A stretch of 37,266 nucleotides of DNA from Lachnospiraceae bacterium FE2018 (GTDB lineage: Bacteria; Bacillota; Clostridia; Lachnospirales; Lachnospiraceae). Every line of letters starts with the position of its first letter. The stretch's first letter is position 1. The translations under genes and the position numbers were made by a program. The notes under the pieces were generated by a model. The model did no database searches, was not told the DNA's origin, and saw only the letters and a list, made by a program, of their open reading frames with translations. The stretch spans positions 1-37,266 of the forward strand of contig JNKK01000026.1 of assembly GCA_000702845.1 (NCBI GenBank), read 5' to 3'. Shown here piece by piece: positions 31,412-37,266 of this stretch.

Positions 31412-33948
31412 AATTGTACCTCTCCGTCCTTGATTCTTCGAATCTCTTTGATAACTAATTTGATGTCGATAGGTTTCGCAATATGTCCGTTCATTCCTGC
31501 ATCCAGACATTCCGTGACGTTTTCAGAGAATGCGTCTGCAGTCATCGCAACGATTGGGATGGCGGCTGCCCAGGAATTCTCCAGTTTCCGGATCGCTCTG
31601 GTTGCGTCAAGACCGTTCATCTCCGGCATCTGTATATCCATGAAGATCAGCTCATAACTGCCCTCCGCAGCGGAACGCATCATGTCCACACAGACACGTC
31701 CGTTTTCCGCACGGTCGGTAGTAATCCCATACATGGCAAGTATGGCGGATATGATTTCCCAGTTAATATCATTATCCTCGGCTACAAGAATGTGCAGTCC
31801 CTGCAGATCGGAATAATCATCCTCCGGCTCAACGGAACTGGACTCTTTTCCGATAAGATCGTTGATCTTATCATAGAGTGTGGAGCGGAAAAGCGGTTTA
31901 CTGACAAAGCTGTTCGCTCCCGCCGCTTTTGCCTTATCCTCGATATCTGACCAGTCATATGCTGACATCAGTAAAATCGGAACATCTGCATCGATCTCCG
32001 AGCGGATGCGCCTGATCATCTCAAGACCGTCTATTTCAGGCATTTTCCAGTCGATAAGAATAACATTGTAATCTTTTCCGGAAAGGTGTCTGTGTTCGAT
32101 CATGCCGAGTGCTTCCAGTCCGCTTGGAGCCTGTTCCGCTGATGCACCAAGGGATTCAAGCGTGTCAACAGTAATCTGAAGCATCGTCTCATCATCATCA
32201 ACGATCAGGACATCAACAGCGTCAAGCTGCATATCATCCCGCTGCCTGTCGGCTTCAGGGATATCCAGCACGACAGTAAAAGTTGTCCCTTTACCCTGTT
32301 CGCTCTGGCATTCGATCGTTCCGTCAAGCAGCTCAACCATCTGCTTCGTAATGGCCAGACCAAGACCGGTTCCCTGTATGCTGTTTACCCGGCTGTCTAT
32401 CTGGCGTGAGAAAGGCTGATACATGTTTGCCATGAATTCCGGACTCATGCCGATACCTGTATCGGCTACGACGTAGGTCAGCCTTATGCATCCCGGCCTG
32501 TCACTCTCTTCCTGGAGAAGATCTACACTGACACGTCCGCCTGGTTCTGTATATTTAATAGCGTTAGACAGAATATTGATATAAATCTGATTCAGACGGA
32601 GCTGGTCTGTATACAGATATTCCTTTTCCATCTGGTTGACGTGGAAGCTGAATTCAATATTCTTTTCCTTGATCATCGGCTGTGAAACCGTCACAAGATT
32701 CTCGACCGTTTCTACAATGGAAAACGTCAGAGGACTTAATTTCAGTTTTCCGCTTTCCACCTTCGATATATCCAGAATATCGTTGATCAGTGTCAGCAGA
32801 TGATTGCTGGCAAGACTGATCTTCCGGAGACTCTCTCCTGTCGACTCCACATCTCCGAGATTCTTCTCTGCGATCGTCGTTAATCCTATGATGGCATTCA
32901 TCGGGGTTCGAATGTCATGAGACATGGTAGAGAGGAAGTCTGTCTTTGCCTTACTTGCGGACTCAGCTTCTCTGGCAGCAATCTGGAGCCGCTTATTAAA
33001 GTAAAGTATATACAGCAGGTCACAGAGGAACAGGATCAGCAAACCGGCAGAAACCACCCCGATCAGCAGCCAGTTTTCTGTATCTACATTAAGGTCTTTC
33101 GCCTGCACGAGACCAAGCAGTGTCCACCCTGCAGTGACCGAAACAGGAGTAAATGCAAGTATGCACTCTTGTTCGTGCGAGTTGATCATTGAAAAGGAAC
33201 CTGTCGATGAAGTGATCCTGTCGAACAATTTATTCGACGATTCAGGATCCGTTGTATTATAAGATTTGTAGAACTCAAAAAAGCTGGCGTTCTTAAAGCT
33301 GTCTCCTTTAAGGATATAATCACCGTTGGCATCAATCATGGACAGCTCCGCGTCCTTCAGCTCTGTCTGTGGGAAAACCCATTTTTGTTCCAGTGTCGAA
33401 ATCGGAATAACCCGCAGCAGAACCGCAGCCTCGGTCGTATCGCTTTCCGGATTATACAGTTTAACACGGTTGCAGAAAGCCAGGGACTGTTCTCCATTCA
33501 TCGGGTTGGTGTAAGCGCGGGTTATGTTGACTGACTTCCCGATTTCATCAATCCAGTCCACGTTCTCCAGAAGACCGATCCGTTTATAGGAAACAGCATA
33601 GTCATCAGACGTGCCCTGTTTCGGACGCGTTGAGAGACCCGTGATTGTGTCGAGGGAAATCAGATGTGCCGAAGTGTTCTTAAGCACATGTGAGGCACGG
33701 ATATAACCGGCTGCTTCTTCCATTGTCATGGTCCTGCTGCTGATATAGTGCGCCCATACATCACAAATCCTCTGCTCGCTTTCCAGATAATTCTCTATCA
33801 CATGCTCCATGGTGACCGTTGAGTCTTCAAAGTATTCTATCTGTCTCCGGTATGAATTCCCGCTTTCAAATCTGGAGTAGAGAACAACAAAGGTCAGTAT
33901 GGCGGCTATGATAATCACGTTGACACTGATAATAATATTTTTTTTCAC
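31408..33948 (-). CDS. Hybrid histidine kinase with extracytoplasmic sensor (kinase 4)
   Basis: I choose GTG 33948 (846 residues) because GGGAG lies 8 nt upstream; the ATG at 33972 has no binding site. A transmembrane helix at about 3-25 precedes an extracytoplasmic domain (26-293) with SMIDANGDYILKGD, a Cache/PAS-like segment, and a second helix at 294-317. HisKA has FLSTMSHDIRTPMNAI (His344), the HATPase has DTGIGM and GTGLGLAI, and two receivers have LIDWKMPEIDG (Asp633) and FMDIQMPEMNG (Asp771). The stop overlaps the lipoprotein ATG by 4 bp. The extracytoplasmic domain could sense the loaded lipoprotein, as TorS and LuxQ do with their binding-protein partners, but this is inference. Confidence 0.93.
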   Translation of the reverse strand: MKKNIIISVNVIIIAAILTFVVLYSRFESGNSYRRQIEYFEDSTVTMEHVIENYLESEQRICDVWAHYISSRTMTMEEAAGYIRASHVLKNTSAHLISLDTITGLSTRPKQGTSDDYAVSYKRIGLLENVDWIDEIGKSVNITRAYTNPMNGEQSLAFCNRVKLYNPESDTTEAAVLLRVIPISTLEQKWVFPQTELKDAELSMIDANGDYILKGDSFKNASFFEFYKSYNTTDPESSNKLFDRITSSTGSFSMINSHEQECILAFTPVSVTAGWTLLGLVQAKDLNVDTENWLLIGVVSAGLLILFLCDLLYILYFNKRLQIAAREAESASKAKTDFLSTMSHDIRTPMNAIIGLTTIAEKNLGDVESTGESLRKISLASNHLLTLINDILDISKVESGKLKLSPLTFSIVETVENLVTVSQPMIKEKNIEFSFHVNQMEKEYLYTDQLRLNQIYINILSNAIKYTEPGGRVSVDLLQEESDRPGCIRLTYVVADTGIGMSPEFMANMYQPFSRQIDSRVNSIQGTGLGLAITKQMVELLDGTIECQSEQGKGTTFTVVLDIPEADRQRDDMQLDAVDVLIVDDDETMLQITVDTLESLGASAEQAPSGLEALGMIEHRHLSGKDYNVILIDWKMPEIDGLEMIRRIRSEIDADVPILLMSAYDWSDIEDKAKAAGANSFVSKPLFRSTLYDKINDLIGKESSSVEPEDDYSDLQGLHILVAEDNDINWEIISAILAMYGITTDRAENGRVCVDMMRSAAEGSYELIFMDIQMPEMNGLDATRAIRKLENSWAAAIPIVAMTADAFSENVTECLDAGMNGHIAKPIDIKLVIKEIRRIKDGEVQL

Positions 33949-34044
33949 GCACTGATCTCCCATAGAAGCCAAGTCATGATTGCCGGTGAGTAATCCTTCG
34001 TAATAACATTCTTATTATTCATATATCTTTTAGTCTATCAGGAT

Positions 34045-34056
34045 TTTACAATATTG
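34045..34056. promoter_or_regulatory. 12-bp palindrome at the putative kinase 4 promoter
   Basis: TACAATATTGTA is a perfect palindrome. Its minus-strand left half, TACAAT, can serve as a -10 box with TTCATC as -35 at 16 nt. A regulator binding here would block the promoter. The rest of 33949-34085 holds no gene. Confidence 0.45.
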
Positions 34057-34085
34057 TACACGAATATTTTGTCCGATGAAGTTTA

Positions 34086-34563
34086 TCACACAAGTTTGAT
34101 TATTTCGAAATCGTCCGGCACATAAATGTTTCCGCCAAAAAAGGTTTTGGCTTCTATTGTATAGACTTCTTTCCTGATTCCGAAAGTTGTCTCGTCCTCT
34201 GTGTGCCAGATTACAAGATTTTTGGCATGAAAGCGATTGGCGCATTCGCAGGCATCCTTGACAGTCCCGCGACGGCATTACTGAAGACAGTGAAATTGCC
34301 CTCATAATTTCCATAGAGAATCAGCTCCGTCACATAGCGGACCGCCCACACCATACCAAGAATGTGGTCTGTGTGCTCGTGAGTCAGAAATGCATGATGC
34401 AGCCTCTCCCACGGGATCTTCATTGATCCATACACCGCAGGATATTGCCGCCCCCGCCTCCGTCTACCAGAAAATAATCTTCTCCATCCGAGAGTGCAAA
34501 GCAAGTATTGTGGTAATGCTTTACAACAGCCTGCCCGGTACCGAGAACATACATTTTTCTCAT
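34086..34563 (-). pseudogene. Decayed MBL-fold metallo-hydrolase (RNase Z-like)
   Basis: Three frames carry pieces of one protein. It starts at ATG 34563 (GGAG 9 nt upstream): MRKMYVLGTGQAVVKHYHNT, then FLVDGGGGGNILRCMDQ and a stop. A one-base loss (CAATGAAG) shifts the frame, and the next piece reads KIPWERLHHAFLTHEHTDHI, with the metal-binding HxHxDH, to about FTVFSNAV. About 100 residues are then missing. The end is in a third frame (NLVIWHTEDETTF, then IYVPDDFEIIKLV) and stops at 34086. At least two independent lesions make it a clear pseudogene. Intact relatives are about 260 residues. Confidence 0.88.
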
Positions 34564-34578
34564 GACAAATTACTCCAT

Positions 34579-34606
34579 TTAATATATGAGTATTCTCAAA
34601 GTGCAA
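34579..34606 (-). promoter_or_regulatory. Promoter of the MBL-fold pseudogene
   Basis: TTGCAC (34601-34606) and TATTAA (34579-34584) with a 16-nt spacer on the minus strand, directly upstream of the ribosome binding site. The promoter seems intact although the gene is broken. Confidence 0.5.
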
Positions 34607-34655
34607 CATCTTTTCAAAATCAGCTTGACAAACATTAGCAAGATTTATCGCAGTC

Positions 34656-34871
34656 TCATTCAGCTGTCTTCTTCTTATATGTCAGCTCTACATCGTAGCC
34701 GAGCTCGTCCATCATCTTTAAAAAGGTCTTGTTGACAAGCTGCTCCCTGCCGCGAGTAATCCGGTTTACATAGGGAAGAGACACACCGATCTGCCCGGCA
34801 AGCTCCTTCTGTGTGATTCCTTCTTCCTCGAGTCTTGTTTTCAGATCCGATTCGACGTTGTTGAGCAGCAT
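34656..34871 (-). CDS. Small XRE-family helix-turn-helix protein
   Basis: The 71-residue protein is almost only a helix-turn-helix: ITQKELAGQIGVSLPYVNRI, followed by a helical C-terminus ending LTYKKKTAE. AGGGGG lies 5 nt before the ATG. It resembles single-domain antitoxin-like or phage-like regulators; no toxin partner is beside it. An inverted repeat just upstream (34888-34907) suggests autoregulation. Confidence 0.8.
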   Translation of the reverse strand: MLLNNVESDLKTRLEEEGITQKELAGQIGVSLPYVNRITRGREQLVNKTFLKMMDELGYDVELTYKKKTAE

Positions 34872-34887
34872 CTGTTCCCCCTTTCCC

Positions 34888-34907
34888 GATTAACCTATGG
34901 CTTAATC
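34888..34907. promoter_or_regulatory. Putative operator of the XRE gene
   Basis: GATTAA (34888-34893) and TTAATC (34902-34907) are perfect inverted half-sites with an 8-bp spacer. They lie 17-36 bp upstream of the XRE start, next to its ribosome binding site. Spacing fits an HTH dimer. Confidence 0.5.
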
Positions 34908-34948
34908 ACAATATCACATTTCCGACCGTTTTTCCATCCCCTGAACGT

Positions 34949-34974
34949 AAAAAGACGCTACCGAAGGAGCGTCT
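34949..34974 (-). terminator. Terminator between the ATPase and XRE genes
   Basis: On the minus strand AGACGCT and AGCGTCT form a 7-bp stem (34968-34974 with 34953-34959) around an 8-nt loop containing CTTCGG, followed by TTTTT. It lies 175 bp past the ATPase stop. Confidence 0.85.
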
Positions 34975-35017
34975 CGTGATAGGCAGGTTTACAGCCGCAC
35001 ATCGATCTCTATTCCAA

Positions 35018-35052
35018 AGCTCCGGCTATTGGTAAGAAGTACAACCGGAGCT
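35018..35052. repeat. Inverted repeat in the ATPase 3' intergenic region
   Basis: AGCTCCGG (35018-35025) and CCGGAGCT (35045-35052) are perfect complements around 19 nt. The gap between the ATPase stop (35149) and the terminator holds no gene. Short open stretches read like protein remnants, but I cannot identify them. Confidence 0.45.
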
Positions 35053-35148
35053 AACTGAAAAAGGGCTCTCTGCTGCCCGGGAGCATGACGACCCCGGATT
35101 GCGGAAATTCCTTAAACAAGACTTTTTTCATCAGTCAAAACTCTTCGA

Positions 35149-36492
35149 TCAAATGAACATCGTCATATATATAGGGATGTATAAAACCCCGTCCTCAAAA
35201 GCCAGATCCTTTGTATATATAATGAAACGATCATTCATTTTTAGTTGATATTTCTCTTTGAAATAGTCAAAGGATTTATGGCTTTTGTAACCTGAGGATT
35301 TCACTTCAATAGGAGACAGTCGTTTACCTCTGACAGTCAAAAAATCAACTTCATACTGCTTTCTTGCTTTGTTTTCCTCCGGACAGTACTCAAATTCATG
35401 AAAATATAACTCATGTCCATTTGCACGAAGCATCTGTGCAACCATATTTTCAAAAATCATGCCTTGGTTGATACCGAGATCATCTATGATAAGTGATCTG
35501 TACATTTTATCTGTGTCTCCGCCGTTATTCAGAATATGGCTCACGAGCAGTCCCGTATCCCCCATGAACATCTTGAACTTTGTCCGATCTGCATACATCT
35601 CAAGGGCAACTTCCGGTTTGGTCACATTGATACAATTGTTAACAATCATAGACTCATTTAAGAATTCGATTGCATTTCCACAGTTTCTTGTCCTGGCGTT
35701 TTCATTAACAACTGACAACCTGAATACAGAGTTATGATTCATCAGTTGTTCAGGCAGCGACTTGAACACAACTTCAGCTCTGTCACCGTCTTCGGTATCA
35801 TGTTTTTTCAGATCGTTGCTATATAGTCTGAGTATACCTTTCTTTACTCTGTCGATTTGTCTATATGATTCACCGGCAACATACGCTTCTACTACCTGCG
35901 GCATACCGCCTACTGCCATGTATACTCGAAATTCTTTCATAATTGCTCTATGAATATCATTTCCGAGTGGTTTTCTTCTTTCAAATGCATCCCTGATCGT
36001 ATCCATGATCGCATTGTTTCCAATAGCCCACAGGAATTCTTCAAAATCCATCGGGTACATTTTTATACTTTCTTCCTCGGAAGGAATCAGTATGTCCTTC
36101 ACATTCTTTTTTATCGATATTAAAGATCCGGTCTCGATATAATCAAATCTGCCGTCTTTAACCAGCTGCTTGATTGACTGCCTTGCTCTTGGAAAAAACT
36201 GGACTTCATCAAATATAATTACGCCGCTTCTCTTCTGAAGCGTCTTCCCGGTCAGGATAAACAGATTGCGAAAGAAAGTATCCAGGTTCCCTATATTATC
36301 AAAGTTGTCCTTGATGGCCTGCTCAGCTGTTGAAAAATCAATCAAAATGTAATCATCATATTCAGCTTTTGCAAACCCTTCAGCTATGGTGCTTTTTCCA
36401 ACGCGCCTTGCTCCTTCAATCAGAACAGCAGATGATCCATTTGATTCTTCTTTCCACTTTTTCAAATAACCATAGACTTTTCTCTGAAACAT
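35149..36492 (-). CDS. AAA_14/DUF4143 family ATPase
   Basis: The 447-residue protein has an AAA_14 ATPase domain, with Walker A GARRVGKST (27-35), Walker B VIIFDEVQFF (91-100) and the arginine-rich RARQSIKQLV just after. The C-terminal DUF4143 region has the PD-(D/E)xK-like YEVDFLTVRGKRLSPIEVKS (about 380-399), a possible nuclease site. Proteins of this type are numerous in gut Clostridia and Bacteroidetes, with no settled function. GGAGG lies 7 nt before the ATG, and a good promoter precedes it. It is a single-gene unit ended by the terminator at 34949-34974. Confidence 0.9.
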   Translation of the reverse strand: MFQRKVYGYLKKWKEESNGSSAVLIEGARRVGKSTIAEGFAKAEYDDYILIDFSTAEQAIKDNFDNIGNLDTFFRNLFILTGKTLQKRSGVIIFDEVQFFPRARQSIKQLVKDGRFDYIETGSLISIKKNVKDILIPSEEESIKMYPMDFEEFLWAIGNNAIMDTIRDAFERRKPLGNDIHRAIMKEFRVYMAVGGMPQVVEAYVAGESYRQIDRVKKGILRLYSNDLKKHDTEDGDRAEVVFKSLPEQLMNHNSVFRLSVVNENARTRNCGNAIEFLNESMIVNNCINVTKPEVALEMYADRTKFKMFMGDTGLLVSHILNNGGDTDKMYRSLIIDDLGINQGMIFENMVAQMLRANGHELYFHEFEYCPEENKARKQYEVDFLTVRGKRLSPIEVKSSGYKSHKSFDYFKEKYQLKMNDRFIIYTKDLAFEDGVLYIPIYMTMFI

Positions 36493-36516
36493 CTTAATTC
36501 CTCCTGTTCCAGATAT

Positions 36517-36545
36517 AGTTTATCGCATCAATTTAAAGCAGTCAA
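36517..36545 (-). promoter_or_regulatory. Sigma-A promoter for the AAA_14 ATPase
   Basis: TTGACT (36540-36545) and TAAACT (36517-36522) with a 17-nt spacer on the minus strand, about 25 bp upstream of the ATG. The sigma fragment ends 40 bp further upstream with no visible terminator. Confidence 0.85.
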
Positions 36546-36584
36546 CCGAAATTACGATTTGTTTATTTCTATTTCGTCACGATA

Positions 36585-36906
36585 TCACAATATGTTTCGT
36601 CTTATTTTTGCACCAAATTCGACTTTTTTCAATATCCCTTTCAGCCTTCTGTATACAGCAAACCTTGATATATTGTATAGACGGCTTATTACAGGAACTG
36701 GGACGTCGTTAACATACCGCAAAAGCAGCATTTCCCGTTCCTCCAGAGAGAGCTTCTGGAGAGCATCTACCAGGCTGATACGCTCTAACAATGACTGTTC
36801 CGATTCCTCCAGCTGCGGGATATCCAGCGCTTCATCAATGTTAAAAACAATCATCTTGTCTCTGTAATATTGACTACACAGATTGCGAGCAATCGTATAC
36901 AGGTAT
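36585..36906 (-). pseudogene. ECF-type sigma factor truncated by IS21-family insertion
   Basis: Reading upstream of the first ATG (36854) without a stop, the frame continues as YLYTIARNLCSQYYRDK. This is the end of sigma region 2, with the conserved ARN and aromatic/basic residues. Region 4 follows: LQKLSLEEREMLLLRYVND and the helix-turn-helix VPVISRLYNISRFAVYRRLKG. The N-terminal half of region 2 (about 50 residues) is missing, replaced by IS DNA at about 36907. Without it the protein cannot bind core polymerase normally, although a short region-4 peptide from the internal ATG could still be made. Target genes are unknown. Confidence 0.82.
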
Positions 36907-36918
36907 TGTAGCTTATTT

Positions 36919-36992
36919 ATTGCATAATGTAATTACCCAAAATTGCAGAACCTGATGGAAGAAATTGCATCTCCAAAATGGAGAAAATTGCA
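36919..36992 (+). repeat. Terminal repeat series of the IS21-family element
   Basis: AAATTGCA occurs at 36940-36947, 36962-36969 and 36985-36992, and the shorter ATTGCA at 36919-36924. The spacing is 23, 22 and 23 bp, about two helical turns, so the sites lie on one face of the DNA. This is the multiple transposase-binding pattern of IS21 ends. Confidence 0.8.
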
Positions 36993-37100
36993 GAGGGTTC
37001 TTCCTGAACCATCAGGCTGTGAAAAATCCATTGCAGACATACCACTTAACCAATACCCTTATGTTATTGAGACCAATCAAAGACATAAGGAGGAAGGAGT

Positions 37101-37266
37101 ATGTTAGCAATGGATCAGATACATCATATCAGAGCCCTGTATTATGAGCAAGGATACAACATATCCGAGATTGCAAAAGCTACAAACCATGACTGGAAGA
37201 CAGTGGCAAAGTACATTGACATGGAAGATTTCAATGAGACATCACCTCTTCCGGCATTACAAAAAC
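37101..37266 (+). CDS. istA: IS21-family transposase IstA, N-terminal 55 codons
   Basis: The frame starts at ATG 37101 behind GGAGGAAGGAGT and reaches the window end without a stop. The peptide contains MDQIHHIRALYYEQGYNISE and then IAKATNHDWKTVAKYIDMED, the N-terminal helix-turn-helix of IS21-type IstA DDE transposases. The catalytic core lies outside the window. IstA works with the ATPase IstB, which should follow. The ATG at codon 4 is an alternative start. Confidence 0.85.
   Translation, partial: MLAMDQIHHIRALYYEQGYNISEIAKATNHDWKTVAKYIDMEDFNETSPLPALQK

Larger units (their letters stand above)
36907..37266 (+). mobile_element. IS21-family insertion sequence, left end and start of istA
   Basis: The element probably begins at TGTAGC (36907), since IS21 ends start with TG and the sigma factor frame stops matching there. 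It carries repeated ATTGCA-type binding sites about 22-23 bp apart, as in IS21-family ends. Then come 100 bp with an inverted repeat (CCTGATGG and CCATCAGG) and istA. The right end, istB and the target duplication are outside the window, so the exact boundary is inferred. Confidence 0.8.

Noticed and set aside
36585-36854. Stand-alone 89-residue regulator beginning at ATG 36854
   Set aside because: The frame continues upstream into sigma region 2 sequence and the ATG has no good ribosome binding site, so this is the remnant of a longer sigma factor.
1-37266. CRISPR array
   Set aside because: No regularly spaced repeat with unique spacers is present. The only phased repeats are the IS end sites at 36919-36992.

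Overview
The window looks like a chromosomal segment of a Lachnospiraceae-type member of the Clostridia (Firmicutes) with moderate GC. Two things suggest this. The first is the clostridial order ylxM-ffh-rpsP-khpA-rimM-trmD-rplS-rbgA-rnhB-yraN. The second is the strong purine-rich ribosome binding sites and TTGACA/TATAAT-type promoters. Nearly every gene is on the minus strand. The exceptions are the gshA-like pair and the transposase at the right edge. Species cannot be assigned from the sequence alone.

Left part (1-9.7 kb): the translation and protein-targeting block runs leftwards from a strong promoter at 6550-6578, through the signal-recognition-particle genes ylxM and ffh, then rpsP, khpA, rimM and trmD. 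rplS follows from its own promoter and leader. rbgA and rnhB lie beyond a terminator. yraN should come next, but it is broken after 36 codons at about position 318. The sequence left of that point is foreign-looking, with a large dyad and the start of a possible SymE-type toxin. TrmD carries an unexplained extension of about 130 residues. Upstream of ylxM are a citrate synthase gene coupled to a membrane-anchored protein of unknown function, and a tRNA-Thr(CGT).

Middle (9.7-19.3 kb): a plus-strand pair encodes a GCS2-type glutamate-cysteine ligase and a glutathionylspermidine-synthase/ATP-grasp-like protein, probably making a gamma-glutamyl thiol or peptide. Convergent to it runs glmS, a HAD phosphatase and a full type IIA topoisomerase pair (B then A), closely spaced and probably co-transcribed.

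Right part (19.3-34 kb): a sensory cluster with four large hybrid histidine kinases. Their inputs differ: a seven-helix membrane domain, an extracytoplasmic sensor plus PAS, two cytoplasmic PAS domains, and a second extracytoplasmic sensor. All four end in receiver domains, and no DNA-binding response regulator is present. One kinase overlaps, by an ATGA start/stop, a lipoprotein solute-binding protein that has no permease. A radical SAM (SPL-type) gene lies between that lipoprotein and the next kinase. Between the kinase pairs is an ABC-2 exporter with an HTH-AbrB fusion regulator.

Right edge (34-37.3 kb): decay and mobility. There is a metallo-beta-lactamase-fold pseudogene with a frameshift and an internal deletion, a small HTH protein, an AAA_14/DUF4143 ATPase, and an ECF sigma factor that has lost its N-terminus to an IS21-family element. 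The left end of that element and the start of its istA lie at the window boundary.
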